A stretch of 64,000 nt of DNA from UTCFX2 sp002050125 (GTDB taxonomy: Bacteria > Chloroflexota > Anaerolineae > Anaerolineales > UBA4823), in assembly GCA_027494035.1 (NCBI GenBank), contig JAOSJQ010000001.1, forward strand, positions 2,542,001-2,606,000, given 5' to 3'. Each line of letters begins with the position of its first letter. The first letter of the stretch is position 1. Positions 51,841 through 62,141 of the stretch are shown here, in pieces. The notes under the pieces were generated by a model. That model was not told the DNA's origin and did no database searches. It was given only the letters and a program-made list of their open reading frames with translations. The translations under genes and the position numbers were made by a program.

Positions 51841-52762
51841 CGGCTTCCTCGATCTCCAGTCCCCATTTCCGGTTGAGCTGGGTCAGGGTGCCGTCCTGCT
51901 GCATGGCAGCCAGGGCGGTGTCGAAGGCGGCTTTGAGTTCGCTGCCGGGCGGGAAGACAAAGCCGAGCTGCTCATCCGAGGTGAGCGTGCCGACGATCTT
52001 CATCTTGCCCTCGTTCTCGCCCATAAAGCCCTGGGCGGAGATGATGTCGATCACCACCCCGTCGATGTCGCCCGAGAGCAGCGCCAGCACGGAGGCGGGG
52101 AAGTCCTCGAAGGAGCGCACGCGTTCCGGCGGGAAGAACTTCTTGGCGACGATCTCGTTGGTCGTGCCAAGCTGCGTGCCGACGAGCTTGCTCTCGTCCG
52201 CCTGCATACCTTCGACGTTCAGGGTTTCGTCGGCGCGCACGAGCAGCACCTGCCCGAACGTGACGTAGGGGATCGAGAAATCGACGATCTCATCGCGCTC
52301 AGGGGTGATGGTGACGCCGTCGGCAAGCACGTCAAACTCCCCGGCTTGCATGGCGGGGAAGATGCCGTCCCAGGCAGCCTGGACGAAATCGGGGGTGCAG
52401 TTGAGGCGTTTGCAAATCTCGCGCACCGCGTCGTAATCCCAGCCGACGCCTTCGTTGGTTTTGGAGTCGATCATGTTGAAGGGCGGGTAGGCGTTCTCGA
52501 CCGCGATGCTGATGGTCTTCCCACCCAGATCGATCATGCCGCCGGTTTCGGTGGGCGGGGCGGGTTCTTCGGTTTCGGTCGCGGCGGGCGCTTCGGTCGG
52601 GGCGGGCGCTTCGGTTGCAGCCGGCGCTTCGGTCGCGGCTGGCTCTTGCGGCGCTGGTGGGGCTTCGGTGACCGTCGGGGGGAGCGCGGCGGTCGGGGTG
52701 CAGGCGCTCAACGCCATTCCCGCCAGCACTAGAATCGAAACAAGACTGGATAGCTTTCTCAT
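51137..52762 (-). CDS. Amino-acid-binding lipoprotein with two nearly identical fused binding domains
   Basis: A 541-residue SBP_bac_3 protein. Lipobox LAGMALSAC, then a Thr/Glu/Pro/Ala linker of about 50 residues, then two copies of a binding domain of about 235 residues each. Copy 1 begins GKTISIAVENAYPPFNMI and copy 2 GETVTVAVENAYPPFNMI. Both include NCTPDFVQAAWDGIFPAMQ, VDFSIPYVTFGQVLLV and a C-terminal NRKWGLEIEE/NKKWGLEIDE. Only a handful of residues differ. Both copies keep the ligand pocket, so each domain probably binds. The permease gene follows after a stem-loop. Confidence 0.93.
   Translation of the reverse strand: MRKLSSLVSILVLAGMALSACTPTAALPPTVTEAPPAPQEPAATEAPAATEAPAPTEAPAATETEEPAPPTETGGMIDLGGKTISIAVENAYPPFNMIDSKTNEGVGWDYDAVREICKRLNCTPDFVQAAWDGIFPAMQAGEFDVLADGVTITPERDEIVDFSIPYVTFGQVLLVRADETLNVEGMQADESKLVGTQLGTTNEIVAKKFFPPERVRSFEDFPASVLALLSGDIDGVVIDIISAQGFMGENEGKMKIVGTLTSDEQLGFVFPPGSELKAAFDTALAAMQQDGTLTQLNRKWGLEIEEAAAQVPDLGGETVTVAVENAYPPFNMIDPKTNEGVGWDYDAVREICKRLNCTPDFVQAAWDGIFPAMQAGEFDVLADGVTITPERDEIVDFSIPYVTFGQVLLVRADETLNVEGMQADESKLVGTQLGTTNEIVAKKFFPPERVRSFEDFPASVLALLSGDIDGVVIDIISAQGFMGENEGKMKIVGTLTSDEQLGFVFPPGSPLKAAFDAALTAMQQDGTLTQLNKKWGLEIDE
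51841..52545 (-). repeat. 705-bp tandem unit, domain copy 1
   Basis: First copy (5' in the gene). Differences from the second copy are scattered single bases, many at third codon positions. Confidence 0.88.
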
Positions 52763-53080
52763 CTGGGGATCCTCCTTATTCTTTTAACGTAAACAAAATA
52801 AAGGAAATCGAGACGCCGTTTCCTCGAGCCTGGCGTTGGCGCGCCAGATTCTCCTTTGCCGGTATAGGATAGACGAAATTCCCCTAAAACGCAAGGTCAT
52901 TTTGAAAATTGGCGGATTTTTTAAAATTCAAGTTTGATCTAAACTCTAATCTGAGTAATCTCTAATATATCGTAATAATCTTATCCGATTAGTCGTCTTA
53001 TCTGTGAAGCAATCTCAGGTAAAATGCCCGGTACAATAGTGAACCGGAGTCAAAAAGAGCGCGAAGGGAATACAATCGCT
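52763..53080. other. Divergent intergenic region before folE
   Basis: About 318 bp, AT-rich toward folE. It holds a promoter for the binding protein (52866-52894). I found no strong promoter for folE, although a TACAAT lies at 53032-53037. Confidence 0.45.
52866..52894 (-). promoter_or_regulatory. Promoter of the binding-protein operon
   Basis: Minus strand TTGCGT (52894-52889), 17 bp, TATCCT (52871-52866), about 100 bp before the start codon. AAGGAGG precedes the ATG. Confidence 0.5.
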
Positions 53081-53728
53081 ATGGATACTCCACTAAAACC
53101 CCTAGAGCTGTCGGAAAAGCTCGCACAATTTGCGGTCGCAAAAGAAATCCGGCTGGAACCCGAACTGGCGATCGGCGCGGCGGTGCAGGATATCCTGCTC
53201 TCGATCGGCGAGGACCCCGGTCGTGAAGGTTTGCTGCGCACCCCCGAGCGCGTGGCGCACATGTACGGCGAGCTCACTGCCGGGTATGACACCGACCCGG
53301 TCAAGTTGGTCAACGGGGCGATTTTCGCCGTCGATAACTCGGAAATGGTGCTGGTGCGCGACATCGAATTCTACAGCCTGTGCGAACATCACATGCTGCC
53401 CTTCTTTGGGCGGGCGCACGTGGCGTATCTGCCGGCGGGCAAGGTGATCGGGCTGAGCAAGATCCCGCGCATCGTCGAAATGTACGCGCGGCGCTTGCAA
53501 TTGCAGGAACGTCTGACGAGCGAAGTCGCCCAATTCTTGCAGCAGGCGATCCAGCCGCGCGGCGTGGCGGTGCTGCTCGAAGGTCAGCACATGTGCGCGA
53601 TGATGCGCGGGGTGAAGAAATCACAGGCGAGCATGGTCACCAGCGCTTTTCTGGGCGAGTTTCAGACCAACCATGCGCTGAAAGAAGATTTCATGGCGCA
53701 GATCAGCCTGCCGCGCAGCTTTGATTAG
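53081..53728 (+). CDS. folE: GTP cyclohydrolase I
   Basis: Converts GTP to 7,8-dihydroneopterin triphosphate, the first step of folate synthesis. Product of about 215 residues. The zinc site includes the Cys and His of LCEHHMLPFFG and the Cys of HMCAMMRGVK; SKIPRIVEMYARRLQLQERLT is the family core. Start ATG 53081 (MDTPLKP) follows a GAAGGGA ribosome site. First gene of folE-SDR-folB-folK. Confidence 0.95.
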   Translation: MDTPLKPLELSEKLAQFAVAKEIRLEPELAIGAAVQDILLSIGEDPGREGLLRTPERVAHMYGELTAGYDTDPVKLVNGAIFAVDNSEMVLVRDIEFYSLCEHHMLPFFGRAHVAYLPAGKVIGLSKIPRIVEMYARRLQLQERLTSEVAQFLQQAIQPRGVAVLLEGQHMCAMMRGVKKSQASMVTSAFLGEFQTNHALKEDFMAQISLPRSFD

Positions 53729-53749
53729 GCGCGGGAAAGCGAGCGGGAG

Positions 53750-54478
53750 ATGAAACTTCAGGATAAATGGGTGCTGGTAACCGGGGCGGCGGTGCGCGTG
53801 GGGCGGGCGCTGGCGCTGGGCGCGGCGCAGGAGGGCGCCAACGTGGTCGTCCACTACGGCGGCTCCAGCGCAGCGGCGCAAAGCGTGAAAGCCGAAATCG
53901 AGCAAATGGGGCGGCGGGCGCGCCTGATCCAGGCGGATTTGAGCCAGCCCGACCAGATCGCGCAGCTCATGCAGCAGGCTTTCGAGCCGGAGCCGCTGTA
54001 TGCGCTGGTGAACAGCGCCGCGATCTTTGCGCCGCTCGACTGGCGCAACGTCGACCGCCAGGCGTGGGAACGCCACCTGCAAATCAACCTGAGCGCGCCC
54101 TTTTTCCTGAGCCAGCAGTTTGGCGAGCGGCTGCCCGAAACCGCCGAAGGGCGGATCGTGAACATCCTGGACTGGCGCGCCTTGCGCCCCGGACCCGATC
54201 ACCTGCCCTATACCATCAGCAAAGCTGCGCTGGCGGCGCTGACCCAATCCCTGGCGCAGGCGCTGGCGCCGCGCATCACCGTGAACGGGCTGGCGTTGGG
54301 GGCGATCCTGCCGCCTAGCGGCGGCGGAGACCTCAAAGCGCCCATCCGCGGCGTGCCCGCCGGACGCTGGGCTGAGTTGAGCGAAGTGCAGCAGGCGCTG
54401 ATTTTCCTGCTCAGCGGTCCGGCGTACATCACGGGCGAAATCGTGCACGTCGACGGCGGGCGGCACCTGACTTCCTAG
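53750..54478 (+). CDS. Pteridine reductase-like SDR (FolM type)
   Basis: A 242-residue classical SDR. The dinucleotide motif is TGAAVRVGRALALGA, the TGxxxRxG variant known from pteridine reductases and FolM dihydromonapterin/dihydrofolate reductases, which use NADPH. Catalytic Tyr and Lys lie in PYTISKAAL, and NSAAIF and the C-terminal DGGRHLTS are typical. Flanked by folE and folB, it probably reduces dihydrofolate or dihydropterin, possibly in place of DHFR. Confidence 0.82.
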   Translation: MKLQDKWVLVTGAAVRVGRALALGAAQEGANVVVHYGGSSAAAQSVKAEIEQMGRRARLIQADLSQPDQIAQLMQQAFEPEPLYALVNSAAIFAPLDWRNVDRQAWERHLQINLSAPFFLSQQFGERLPETAEGRIVNILDWRALRPGPDHLPYTISKAALAALTQSLAQALAPRITVNGLALGAILPPSGGGDLKAPIRGVPAGRWAELSEVQQALIFLLSGPAYITGEIVHVDGGRHLTS

Positions 54479-54509
54479 GCAAACAAGGCAAACGACACGG
54501 GGTAACACA

Positions 54510-54869
54510 ATGGATAAAATATTGATCAAAGACCTGATCGCCCGCGGGATCATCGGCGTCAACGATTGGGAGCGCAACAACCCGCAAGAAATTCGCATCA
54601 ACATCACGCTGTTCGCCGATACGCGCAAAGCCGCGCAGCACGACGACGTCGTCTATTCGGTCAATTACCGCACCGTGGCGAAAAAGGCGCAGGCGCACGC
54701 CGAGAGCGCCCAGCGCCTGACGGTGGAAGCTCTGGCAGCCGACCTCGCGCGGCTGTGTCTGGAGGAAGCCGGGGTGGAAAAGGTGATCGTGCGCGTGGAA
54801 AAGCCCGGCGCGGTGCGCTTCGCCGGCTCGGTTGGGGTGGAAATCGAACGCTCCAAAGGGGAGGTCTGA
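54510..54869 (+). CDS. folB: Dihydroneopterin aldolase
   Basis: Cleaves 7,8-dihydroneopterin to 6-hydroxymethyl-dihydropterin and glycolaldehyde. The 119-residue product has KDLIARGIIGVNDWERNNPQEI, the conserved Tyr of DVVYSVNYRTV and a Lys of KVIVRVEKPGAVRFAGSVGVEI. The stop overlaps the next ATG (ATGA), coupling it to folK. Confidence 0.94.
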   Translation: MDKILIKDLIARGIIGVNDWERNNPQEIRINITLFADTRKAAQHDDVVYSVNYRTVAKKAQAHAESAQRLTVEALAADLARLCLEEAGVEKVIVRVEKPGAVRFAGSVGVEIERSKGEV

Positions 54870-55405
54870 TGGGCTCTCAGCCGCGCCCGGTCGCCCTGCT
54901 GCTCGGCTCGAACATCGCCCCCGAAGCCAACCTGCGGGCGGCGGTGCGCGAGTTGAGCAGCCGTTACTGGATTCTGAAAACCTCGCAGGTCTGGGAAAGC
55001 CCCGCGATGGGCGGCGAGGGTCAGGATTACCTGAACATGGCGGTCTTGATCCTGTCGCAGCAGGATCCCGCCGAACTCAAGTACGGCGTGCTGCGCCCGA
55101 TCGAAACCCGCCTCGGGCGGGTGCGCAGCCGCGATAAGTTCGCCGCGCGCCCGATCGACATCGACGTGGTGGCGCAAGCCGGGCAGGCGCTCGACCCGAA
55201 CTTGTGGAAATACGCCTATGCGGCGGTGCCGGTGTCCGAGATTTTACCCGAGCTGACCCTGCCGCCGAGCCGCGAACGCCTGGCGATCGCGGCGGAGCGC
55301 CTGCGCCGGCGCAGCCCCATCCGCCTGCACTGGGGGAAGGGCAGCAGGCTGGCGTTGATCAGCCAGCCCAATGAACTCTCGCTGCCCGGAACGTCCCGCA
55401 CGTAG
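54869..55405 (+). CDS. folK: 2-amino-4-hydroxy-6-hydroxymethyldihydropteridine pyrophosphokinase
   Basis: Transfers pyrophosphate from ATP to hydroxymethyl-dihydropterin. Product of about 178 residues: ALLLGSNIAPEANLRAAV, YLNMAVLI, and RPIDIDVVAQAG. In this family the Asp residues of the RxxDIDI segment bind the two magnesium ions. Fourth gene of the folate set. Confidence 0.93.
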   Translation: MGSQPRPVALLLGSNIAPEANLRAAVRELSSRYWILKTSQVWESPAMGGEGQDYLNMAVLILSQQDPAELKYGVLRPIETRLGRVRSRDKFAARPIDIDVVAQAGQALDPNLWKYAYAAVPVSEILPELTLPPSRERLAIAAERLRRRSPIRLHWGKGSRLALISQPNELSLPGTSRT

Positions 55406-55407
55406 CC

Positions 55408-56447
55408 CTAATAATTCATCACCGGCACGTCATCCAATTCGCCGCGCACCTCGACGTACAGCGCGGACACCCAGCCTTCCTTGCCCTCGGCGACCACTTT
55501 GAACCAGTCGTTGGCTGCGCGCCGCCCGATCATGGGCAGCTCTGCGCCGCTCTGGACGGTGACGAGCACGGTGTAATCCACGCCGGGACCGCTGCGCACA
55601 TTCAGCACCTCCGGCAGGCTGACGGCGACCACGCCGGTTGCGGACGTCTGCGCGTCGGTTTCCACGGGTTCGGGTGTGCTTGGCAGGTCGAACAAGCCCT
55701 GGGGAATCTCGCGGTCCACGGCGAACAGCGTGGCTTGCACGTCGGTGAGCGGGGTGAGGCTGTCATCTTTCGCATAGTTTTGCCGGCGCAGCACGATCCC
55801 GCTTTGCGCGTCCACCCACAGACGGTCGGTCAGCGTTCCCGGCGCTTCCCCCCATTCCACCACCACCACCGGACGCCCGGCGAGGGTTTCCTGACCGGTC
55901 ACGCGGTACTCGCCGGCGCGCTGCGCCAGCCCGGTGGGGAAGACCAAGTCCATGACGGGCGCCCCCAGCAGCCGTACCAGCGGGTGCGGGCGCACCGAGT
56001 CCGCCGGCAGGGTGGGCGGCGTGTACGGCGCTAAAACCTCGGCGGGGAGTTCGGACCGGTTGCCGTCATTGTCTAGGATGGTCTTGCCGTCGCTGAGCAG
56101 CAGCGTCTCAGGCTGGGTTTCGCTGGCGCGCGTGTGAATTTTGAACTCAGCCGGCTGGCGCAGCCACAGCTCGATGATTTGCAGCGCCGGCGGCGCGGAC
56201 GCGTCCAGCGCCGAATAAGTCTCGATGCGGTACACCACATGCAGGCTCTGCCAGTTGAGCGGGCTTTCGAGCATGAGCTGCTGGACGGCGGCGCCGTCGG
56301 GCAGCCCGCTCGTCGGGCTGGGGGTGGCTTCCGGCGGGGGGCTGGGGCTGGCGGGCGTTTTCGACCCAGCGCGTTACACCCCGCCAGGCTGGCGAGGGTT
56401 ATGAGCAGCAGGATCGCCAGGATCAGTTCGAGTTTGAAGCGTTTCAT
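55408..56447 (-). CDS. Lipoprotein with C-terminal SH3b domain (one suspected frameshift)
   Basis: Signal with lipobox ITLASLAGC after MKRFKLELIL. A Pro-rich linker follows, read in two frames; adding one A to the AAAA run near 56365 gives NALGSKTPASPSP then GLPDGAAVQQ. The middle is a LolA/RseB-like beta domain (VYRIETYSALDASAPPALQIIELWL, LLSDGKTILDNDGNRSELP, GRPVVVVEWGEAPG). The end is an SH3b domain with LNVRSGPGVDYTVLVTV and GWVSALYVEVRG. Such proteins act at the cell surface or wall. It runs convergent to folK. Confidence 0.75.
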
Positions 56448-56525
56448 TCGTTTATAATCCAATCGGTTGCGGACGATATTTTTATGCAGCGGCGGCGGCT
56501 TGCGCCCGCCGCGAATTATAGCCTA

Positions 56526-56585
56526 CCCGGCGCATCCGCCGGGAGGGAGATTTCGACCCGCCCCCGGGCAGTCAATGCCCGCGGG
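56526..56585 (+). promoter_or_regulatory. Two GC-rich hairpins in the leader of the DUF4213/DUF364 gene
   Basis: CCCGGCG/CGCCGGG (56526-56532 and 56537-56543) and CGGGCA/TGCCCG (56565-56570 and 56576-56581) precede the AGGAGG site and ATG 56603. A regulatory RNA is possible but not recognised. Confidence 0.25.
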
Positions 56586-56602
56586 CGCAGGAGGTCCTCA
56601 GC

Positions 56603-57394
56603 ATGGAACTGATTCGCAAGATCCTTCAAACGCTGCCGGACGGCGAAACGCTCGATGTGCGGGTTGGGCTGCGCTGGACCGCAGTCGTCCTCGACCCCGG
56701 CGGCGGCGTGCGCTGCGGGCTGTCGTCCACGCTGGACCCGGCGCACGATCACGCCGCGGGACCGAACGTTCCAGGCGCCGGCGCGCTGACGCAGTTGAGC
56801 GGGCGTCAACTGGCGGAGCTGGCGCTGTCCGACCGCCCGCTCGAAGTCGCGATCGGCATGGCGGCGATCAACGCCTTGCTGCCGCCGCTGCCCGAGAAGT
56901 ATCGCGAGGACAATGCCGAGGAAATGATCGCCCGCCTGGGGGCGGGGAAGAAGGTCGCGCTGATCGGTCACTTCCCCTTTGTCGAATCGCTGCGCGGGCG
57001 CGTGGGCGGACTGGCGGTGTTGGAGCTGAACCCGCGCCAGGGCGACTTGCCCGCCGCGCAGGGGACCGCAGGTGATCCCCCAGGCGCAGGTGGTGGCGAT
57101 CACCGCGATGACGCTGCTCAACCGCACGCTGGAGGGGATTTTGGAGCTGTGCGCTCCCGAGGCGGCGGTGCTGATGCTGGGACCCACCACGCCGCTCAGC
57201 CCGCTGCTGTTCGACGCCGGGATCGACGTGCTTTCCGGGTCGGTGGTGACTCAGGTGGACGCCGTATTGCGTGTAGTTTCACAAGGCGGGAATTTCCGCC
57301 AGGTGCACCGCGCCGGGGTGCGGCTGGTCAATCTGCTGCGCCAGGATTTCGAGGTTTCCGCGCCGCCGGCTAATCCAAAACGAGGTGATTCAAA

Positions 57395-57398
<4 letters not shown>
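56603..57398 (+). CDS. DUF4213/DUF364-family protein (one suspected frameshift)
   Basis: The N-terminal half (MELIRKILQTLPDGETLDVRVGL; LGAGKKVALIGHFPFVESLRGR and VLELNPRQGDLPAA) and the C-terminal half (IPQAQVVAITAMTLLNRTLEGIL; VLMLGPTTPLSPLLFDAGIDVLSGSVVTQ) match the two segments of this family, suggested to bind heavy metals or complex cofactors. They are in different frames joined near 57060. Start follows AGGAGG. Stop overlaps the ettA ATG (ATGA). Exact role unknown. Confidence 0.75.
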
Positions 57399-59072
<1,674 letters not shown>

Positions 59073-59097
59073 GGAACGGGGAGCGCTGCCGGCTCGC

Positions 59098-60114
59098 TTA
59101 GACCAGGTGACAGGCGACCCAATGCCCCGGGCGGACTTCGCGCCACTCGGGCGTGATTTGAGCGCACAGCGGCTGGGCGACCGGACAGCGCGGGTGGAAA
59201 CGGCAGCCCGCAGGCGGGTTGAGCGGGCTGGGCACGTCGCCCGCCAGGATGATGCGCCGGCGCTGGCGATCCTTCTTGGGGTTGGGGATCGGCACCGCGC
59301 TGAGCAGCGCCTGGGTGTACGGGTGGAGCGGATTGTCGTACAACTCGTCGCGCGTCGCCAGTTCCGCCAGCATGCCCAGGTACATCACCACCACGCGGTT
59401 GCAGATGTGGCGCACCATGCTCAGGTCGTGGGCGATGAACAAGTAAGTCAGCCCGAACTGGCTCTGCAGGTCTTCGAGCAGGTTGACCACCTGCGCCTGG
59501 ATCGAAACGTCCAGCGCTGAAATCGGCTCGTCGCAGACGATAAAACTGGGCTGCGACGCCAGGGCGCGGGCGATGCCGATGCGCTGGCGCTGCCCGCCGG
59601 AGAACTCGTGCGGGAAGCGGTTGATCAGCCGCGGCGCCAGCCCCACCAGCAGCATGAGCTCGCGCACGCGCTCGTTGCGCTCTTTCTCCGAGGCGGCGAG
59701 TTTGTGCACGCGGATCGGTTCGCCGATGATCGCGCTGACCGTCCAGCGCGGGTTCAACGAGGCGTAGGGGTCTTGAAAGATCATTTGGGCTTTGCGGCGC
59801 AGGTCGAGCGTCTGGGCGCGGGTCATGCTGTCCACTTCGATGCCCGAGATGCGCACTTCGCCCTGGGTGATGGGATACAGCCCGAGGATGGTGCGCCCGG
59901 CGGTGGTCTTGCCGCAGCCGCTCTCGCCGACCATGCCGAACGTCTCGCCGGGGTAAATATCGAAAGAGATGCCGTCCACGGCTTTGACCGAGCCGATCTG
60001 GCGCTCGAAGATCAACCCCTGGGTGACCGGAAAATACTTCCGCATCGCGCGCACTTCGACCAGCGGTTGAGGGTTTTCGGGTTCTGCCGGCGCAGGGGAA
60101 GGCGCGTCGCTCAT
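59098..60114 (-). CDS. oppF: Oligopeptide ABC transporter ATPase OppF
   Basis: A 338-residue ATPase. Walker A GESGCGKTTAG, Q-loop IFQDPYASLNPRWTV, signature FSGGQRQRIGIARAL, Walker B FIVCDEPISALD, H-loop IAHDLSMV. C-terminal GCRFHPRCPVAQPLCAQ, the Cys-rich end of Opp/Dpp ATPases. Last gene of the opp operon, overlapping oppD by four bases. Confidence 0.95.
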   Translation of the reverse strand: MSDAPSPAPAEPENPQPLVEVRAMRKYFPVTQGLIFERQIGSVKAVDGISFDIYPGETFGMVGESGCGKTTAGRTILGLYPITQGEVRISGIEVDSMTRAQTLDLRRKAQMIFQDPYASLNPRWTVSAIIGEPIRVHKLAASEKERNERVRELMLLVGLAPRLINRFPHEFSGGQRQRIGIARALASQPSFIVCDEPISALDVSIQAQVVNLLEDLQSQFGLTYLFIAHDLSMVRHICNRVVVMYLGMLAELATRDELYDNPLHPYTQALLSAVPIPNPKKDRQRRRIILAGDVPSPLNPPAGCRFHPRCPVAQPLCAQITPEWREVRPGHWVACHLV

Positions 60115-61160
60115 CGCGGTTTTCCTGTCGTGACATCGATCCAGCAGGCGACCTTATGCCCCGCGGCGACCTGTTCGAGCGACGGGTTTTCCACCAGGCA
60201 GCGCTCGAAGGCGAAATCGCAGCGCGGCGCAAAGGGACAGCCGTGCGGCGCGACCAGCAGGTTGGGCGGGGCGCCCGGGATCGACTTCAGCCGGACGTAG
60301 TGTTTTTCATCTACGCGCGGCAGCGCCGCCAGCAATGAAAGCGTGTAGGGGTGCAGCGGTTCTTCGTAGATATCATCGACCGGGGCTTCTTCGATGATGA
60401 AACCCGCGTACATCACCGCCACCCGTTCCGCCATGCCGGCGACCACGCCCAGGTCGTGCGTGATCCAGATGACCGCCATGCTGAGCTCGTCGCGCAGCCG
60501 CATGACCAGTTCGACGATCTGCGCCTGGATGGTGACGTCGAGGGCGGTGGTGGGTTCATCGGCGATGAGCAGGCTGGGCACGCAGGCGAGCGCCATGGCG
60601 ATCATCGCCCGCTGGCGCATTCCGCCCGAAAATTCGTGCGGGTACGACCGCACGCGGCGCGCCGGGTCCGGGATGCCGACCTGTTCGAGCAGTTCGACCG
60701 CGTGCTGCCGCGCGGCGCGCTCGCTCATTCCTATGTGGATGCGCAGCGGTTCGCACAACTGGCGTTCGATCGTGAGCTACCGGGTTGAGGGCGGTCATCG
60801 GGTCCTGGAAAACCATCGCGATCTCGCTGCCGCGCAATTGTTCCATCTCTTTTTCGGGGAGCTTGAACAGGTCTTTGCCGCGGAAAAGCGCTTCGCCGCT
60901 GGAGATCTCGCCCGGGGGATGGCAATCAGCCCCATAATCGACATCATCGAGACGGACTTGCCGCAGCCGCTCTCTCCCACTACCGCCAGCGTCTCACGCT
61001 CGTGCAGCTTGAAGGAGATGCCGTTCACGGCATGCACGGTGCCTTCGGCGATGTGGAAGCGGGTGCGCAGGTCGCGCACCTCGATGAGCAGGCTGCGCTG
61101 GTCGCGGGTAGCCGGGTCAGCCGGGTTGGAATAATGCGGGGGGTGATTGGAATTAGTCAT
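60111..61160 (-). CDS. oppD: Oligopeptide ABC transporter ATPase OppD (two suspected frameshifts)
   Basis: Partner ATPase of OppF, about 350 residues, split over three frames. Frame 1: LLIEVRDLRTRFHIAEGTVHAV with Walker A GESGCGKSVSMM. A shift at 60914-60918 (C6 read as C5) leads to the segment MEQLRGSEIAMVFQDPMTALNP. Another near 60778 leads to LCEPLRIHIGMSERAAR, signature FSGGMRQRAMIAMAL, Walker B LLIADEPTTALD and H-loop THDLGVVAG. The end has the GCPFAPRCDFAFERC cluster. Ends by overlapping oppF. Confidence 0.88.
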
Positions 61161-61169
61161 GACGCTGGC

Positions 61170-62132
61170 TCAGACAGCCCGGCTGCGCGGGTCGAGGGCG
61201 TCGCGCAGACCGTCGCCCAGGAAGTTGATCGAAAGCACGGTCAGGGCGATCAGCACGCCCGGGAAGAACCACAGCCACCAGGCGCTTTCGATGTAGTTGT
61301 ACGCGCCTTCGAGCATGTTGCCCCAGGTAGCGGTCGGCGGGCGCACGCCCAAGCCTAAAAAGCTGATGTACGCCTCGGCGGTGATGGCGTTGGCGACCCC
61401 CAGGGTGGCGGCGACGATGATGGGCGCCATGCTGTTCGGCAGGATGTGGCGGAAGATGATCTCGTGCACCGGGGTGCCGGTGGCGCGGGCTGCCAAGATA
61501 AAGTCGTTCTCCTTGATCGAAAGGAACTGGGCGCGCACAATGCGCGCCAGGTAGGGCCAACTGGTCAAACCGATGATCAGGATGATCACCACCACGCTGC
61601 CGCTGAGCGTGCGCCCGAAGATTTGGATATTGGGGAGCGAACCGCCGAAGAACTTCGCCATCACGAGCAGCAAAAAGATCTGCGGGATGACGATGACCGC
61701 CTCAGTGATGCGCATTAAGATGCTGTCCAGGCGCCCGCCAAAAAAACCGGCGGCGGCGCCGATCAGCACGCCCATCAGCGCTTCGACCAGCATGGCGGTC
61801 AAGCCGATCATCATCGAAATCTGTCCGCCGTAGATGGTGCGCGCCAAGATGTCCCGACCGATCGTGTCCGTCCCAAAGGGGTGGGCGGCGGAGGGCGCCT
61901 GCAGGCGGGCGCCGGTTTCGACGCGGTTGGCGTCCGCCTCGCTGAAGAAGAGCATTCCGCCAAAAGTGTAAAGCACGAGCAGCACCAGCGTGACCGCCCC
62001 GAAGATCGCCATTTTGTGGCGGCGGAAACGCAGCCAGGTGAGCTGACCCAAGGACAGCGGCGGGGTTTCCAGTTCGTCCGGCGCTAGCAGCCCGGCTCGG
62101 TTGATTTCGTTCGGCGTCGTTTCCATGTCCAT
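61170..62132 (-). CDS. oppC: Oligopeptide ABC transporter permease OppC
   Basis: A 320-residue permease. N-terminal cytoplasmic part, FRRHKMAIFGAVTLVLLVLYTFGGMLFF, the periplasmic-side loop AAHPFGTDTIGRDILARTIYGGQISMMIGL, and five helices with the EAA-type motif EIIFRHILPNSMAPIIVAATLGVANAITAEAYISFLGLG. Between oppB and oppD. Confidence 0.94.
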   Translation of the reverse strand: MDMETTPNEINRAGLLAPDELETPPLSLGQLTWLRFRRHKMAIFGAVTLVLLVLYTFGGMLFFSEADANRVETGARLQAPSAAHPFGTDTIGRDILARTIYGGQISMMIGLTAMLVEALMGVLIGAAAGFFGGRLDSILMRITEAVIVIPQIFLLLVMAKFFGGSLPNIQIFGRTLSGSVVVIILIIGLTSWPYLARIVRAQFLSIKENDFILAARATGTPVHEIIFRHILPNSMAPIIVAATLGVANAITAEAYISFLGLGVRPPTATWGNMLEGAYNYIESAWWLWFFPGVLIALTVLSINFLGDGLRDALDPRSRAV

Positions 62133-62141
62133 TTGGCGGCT

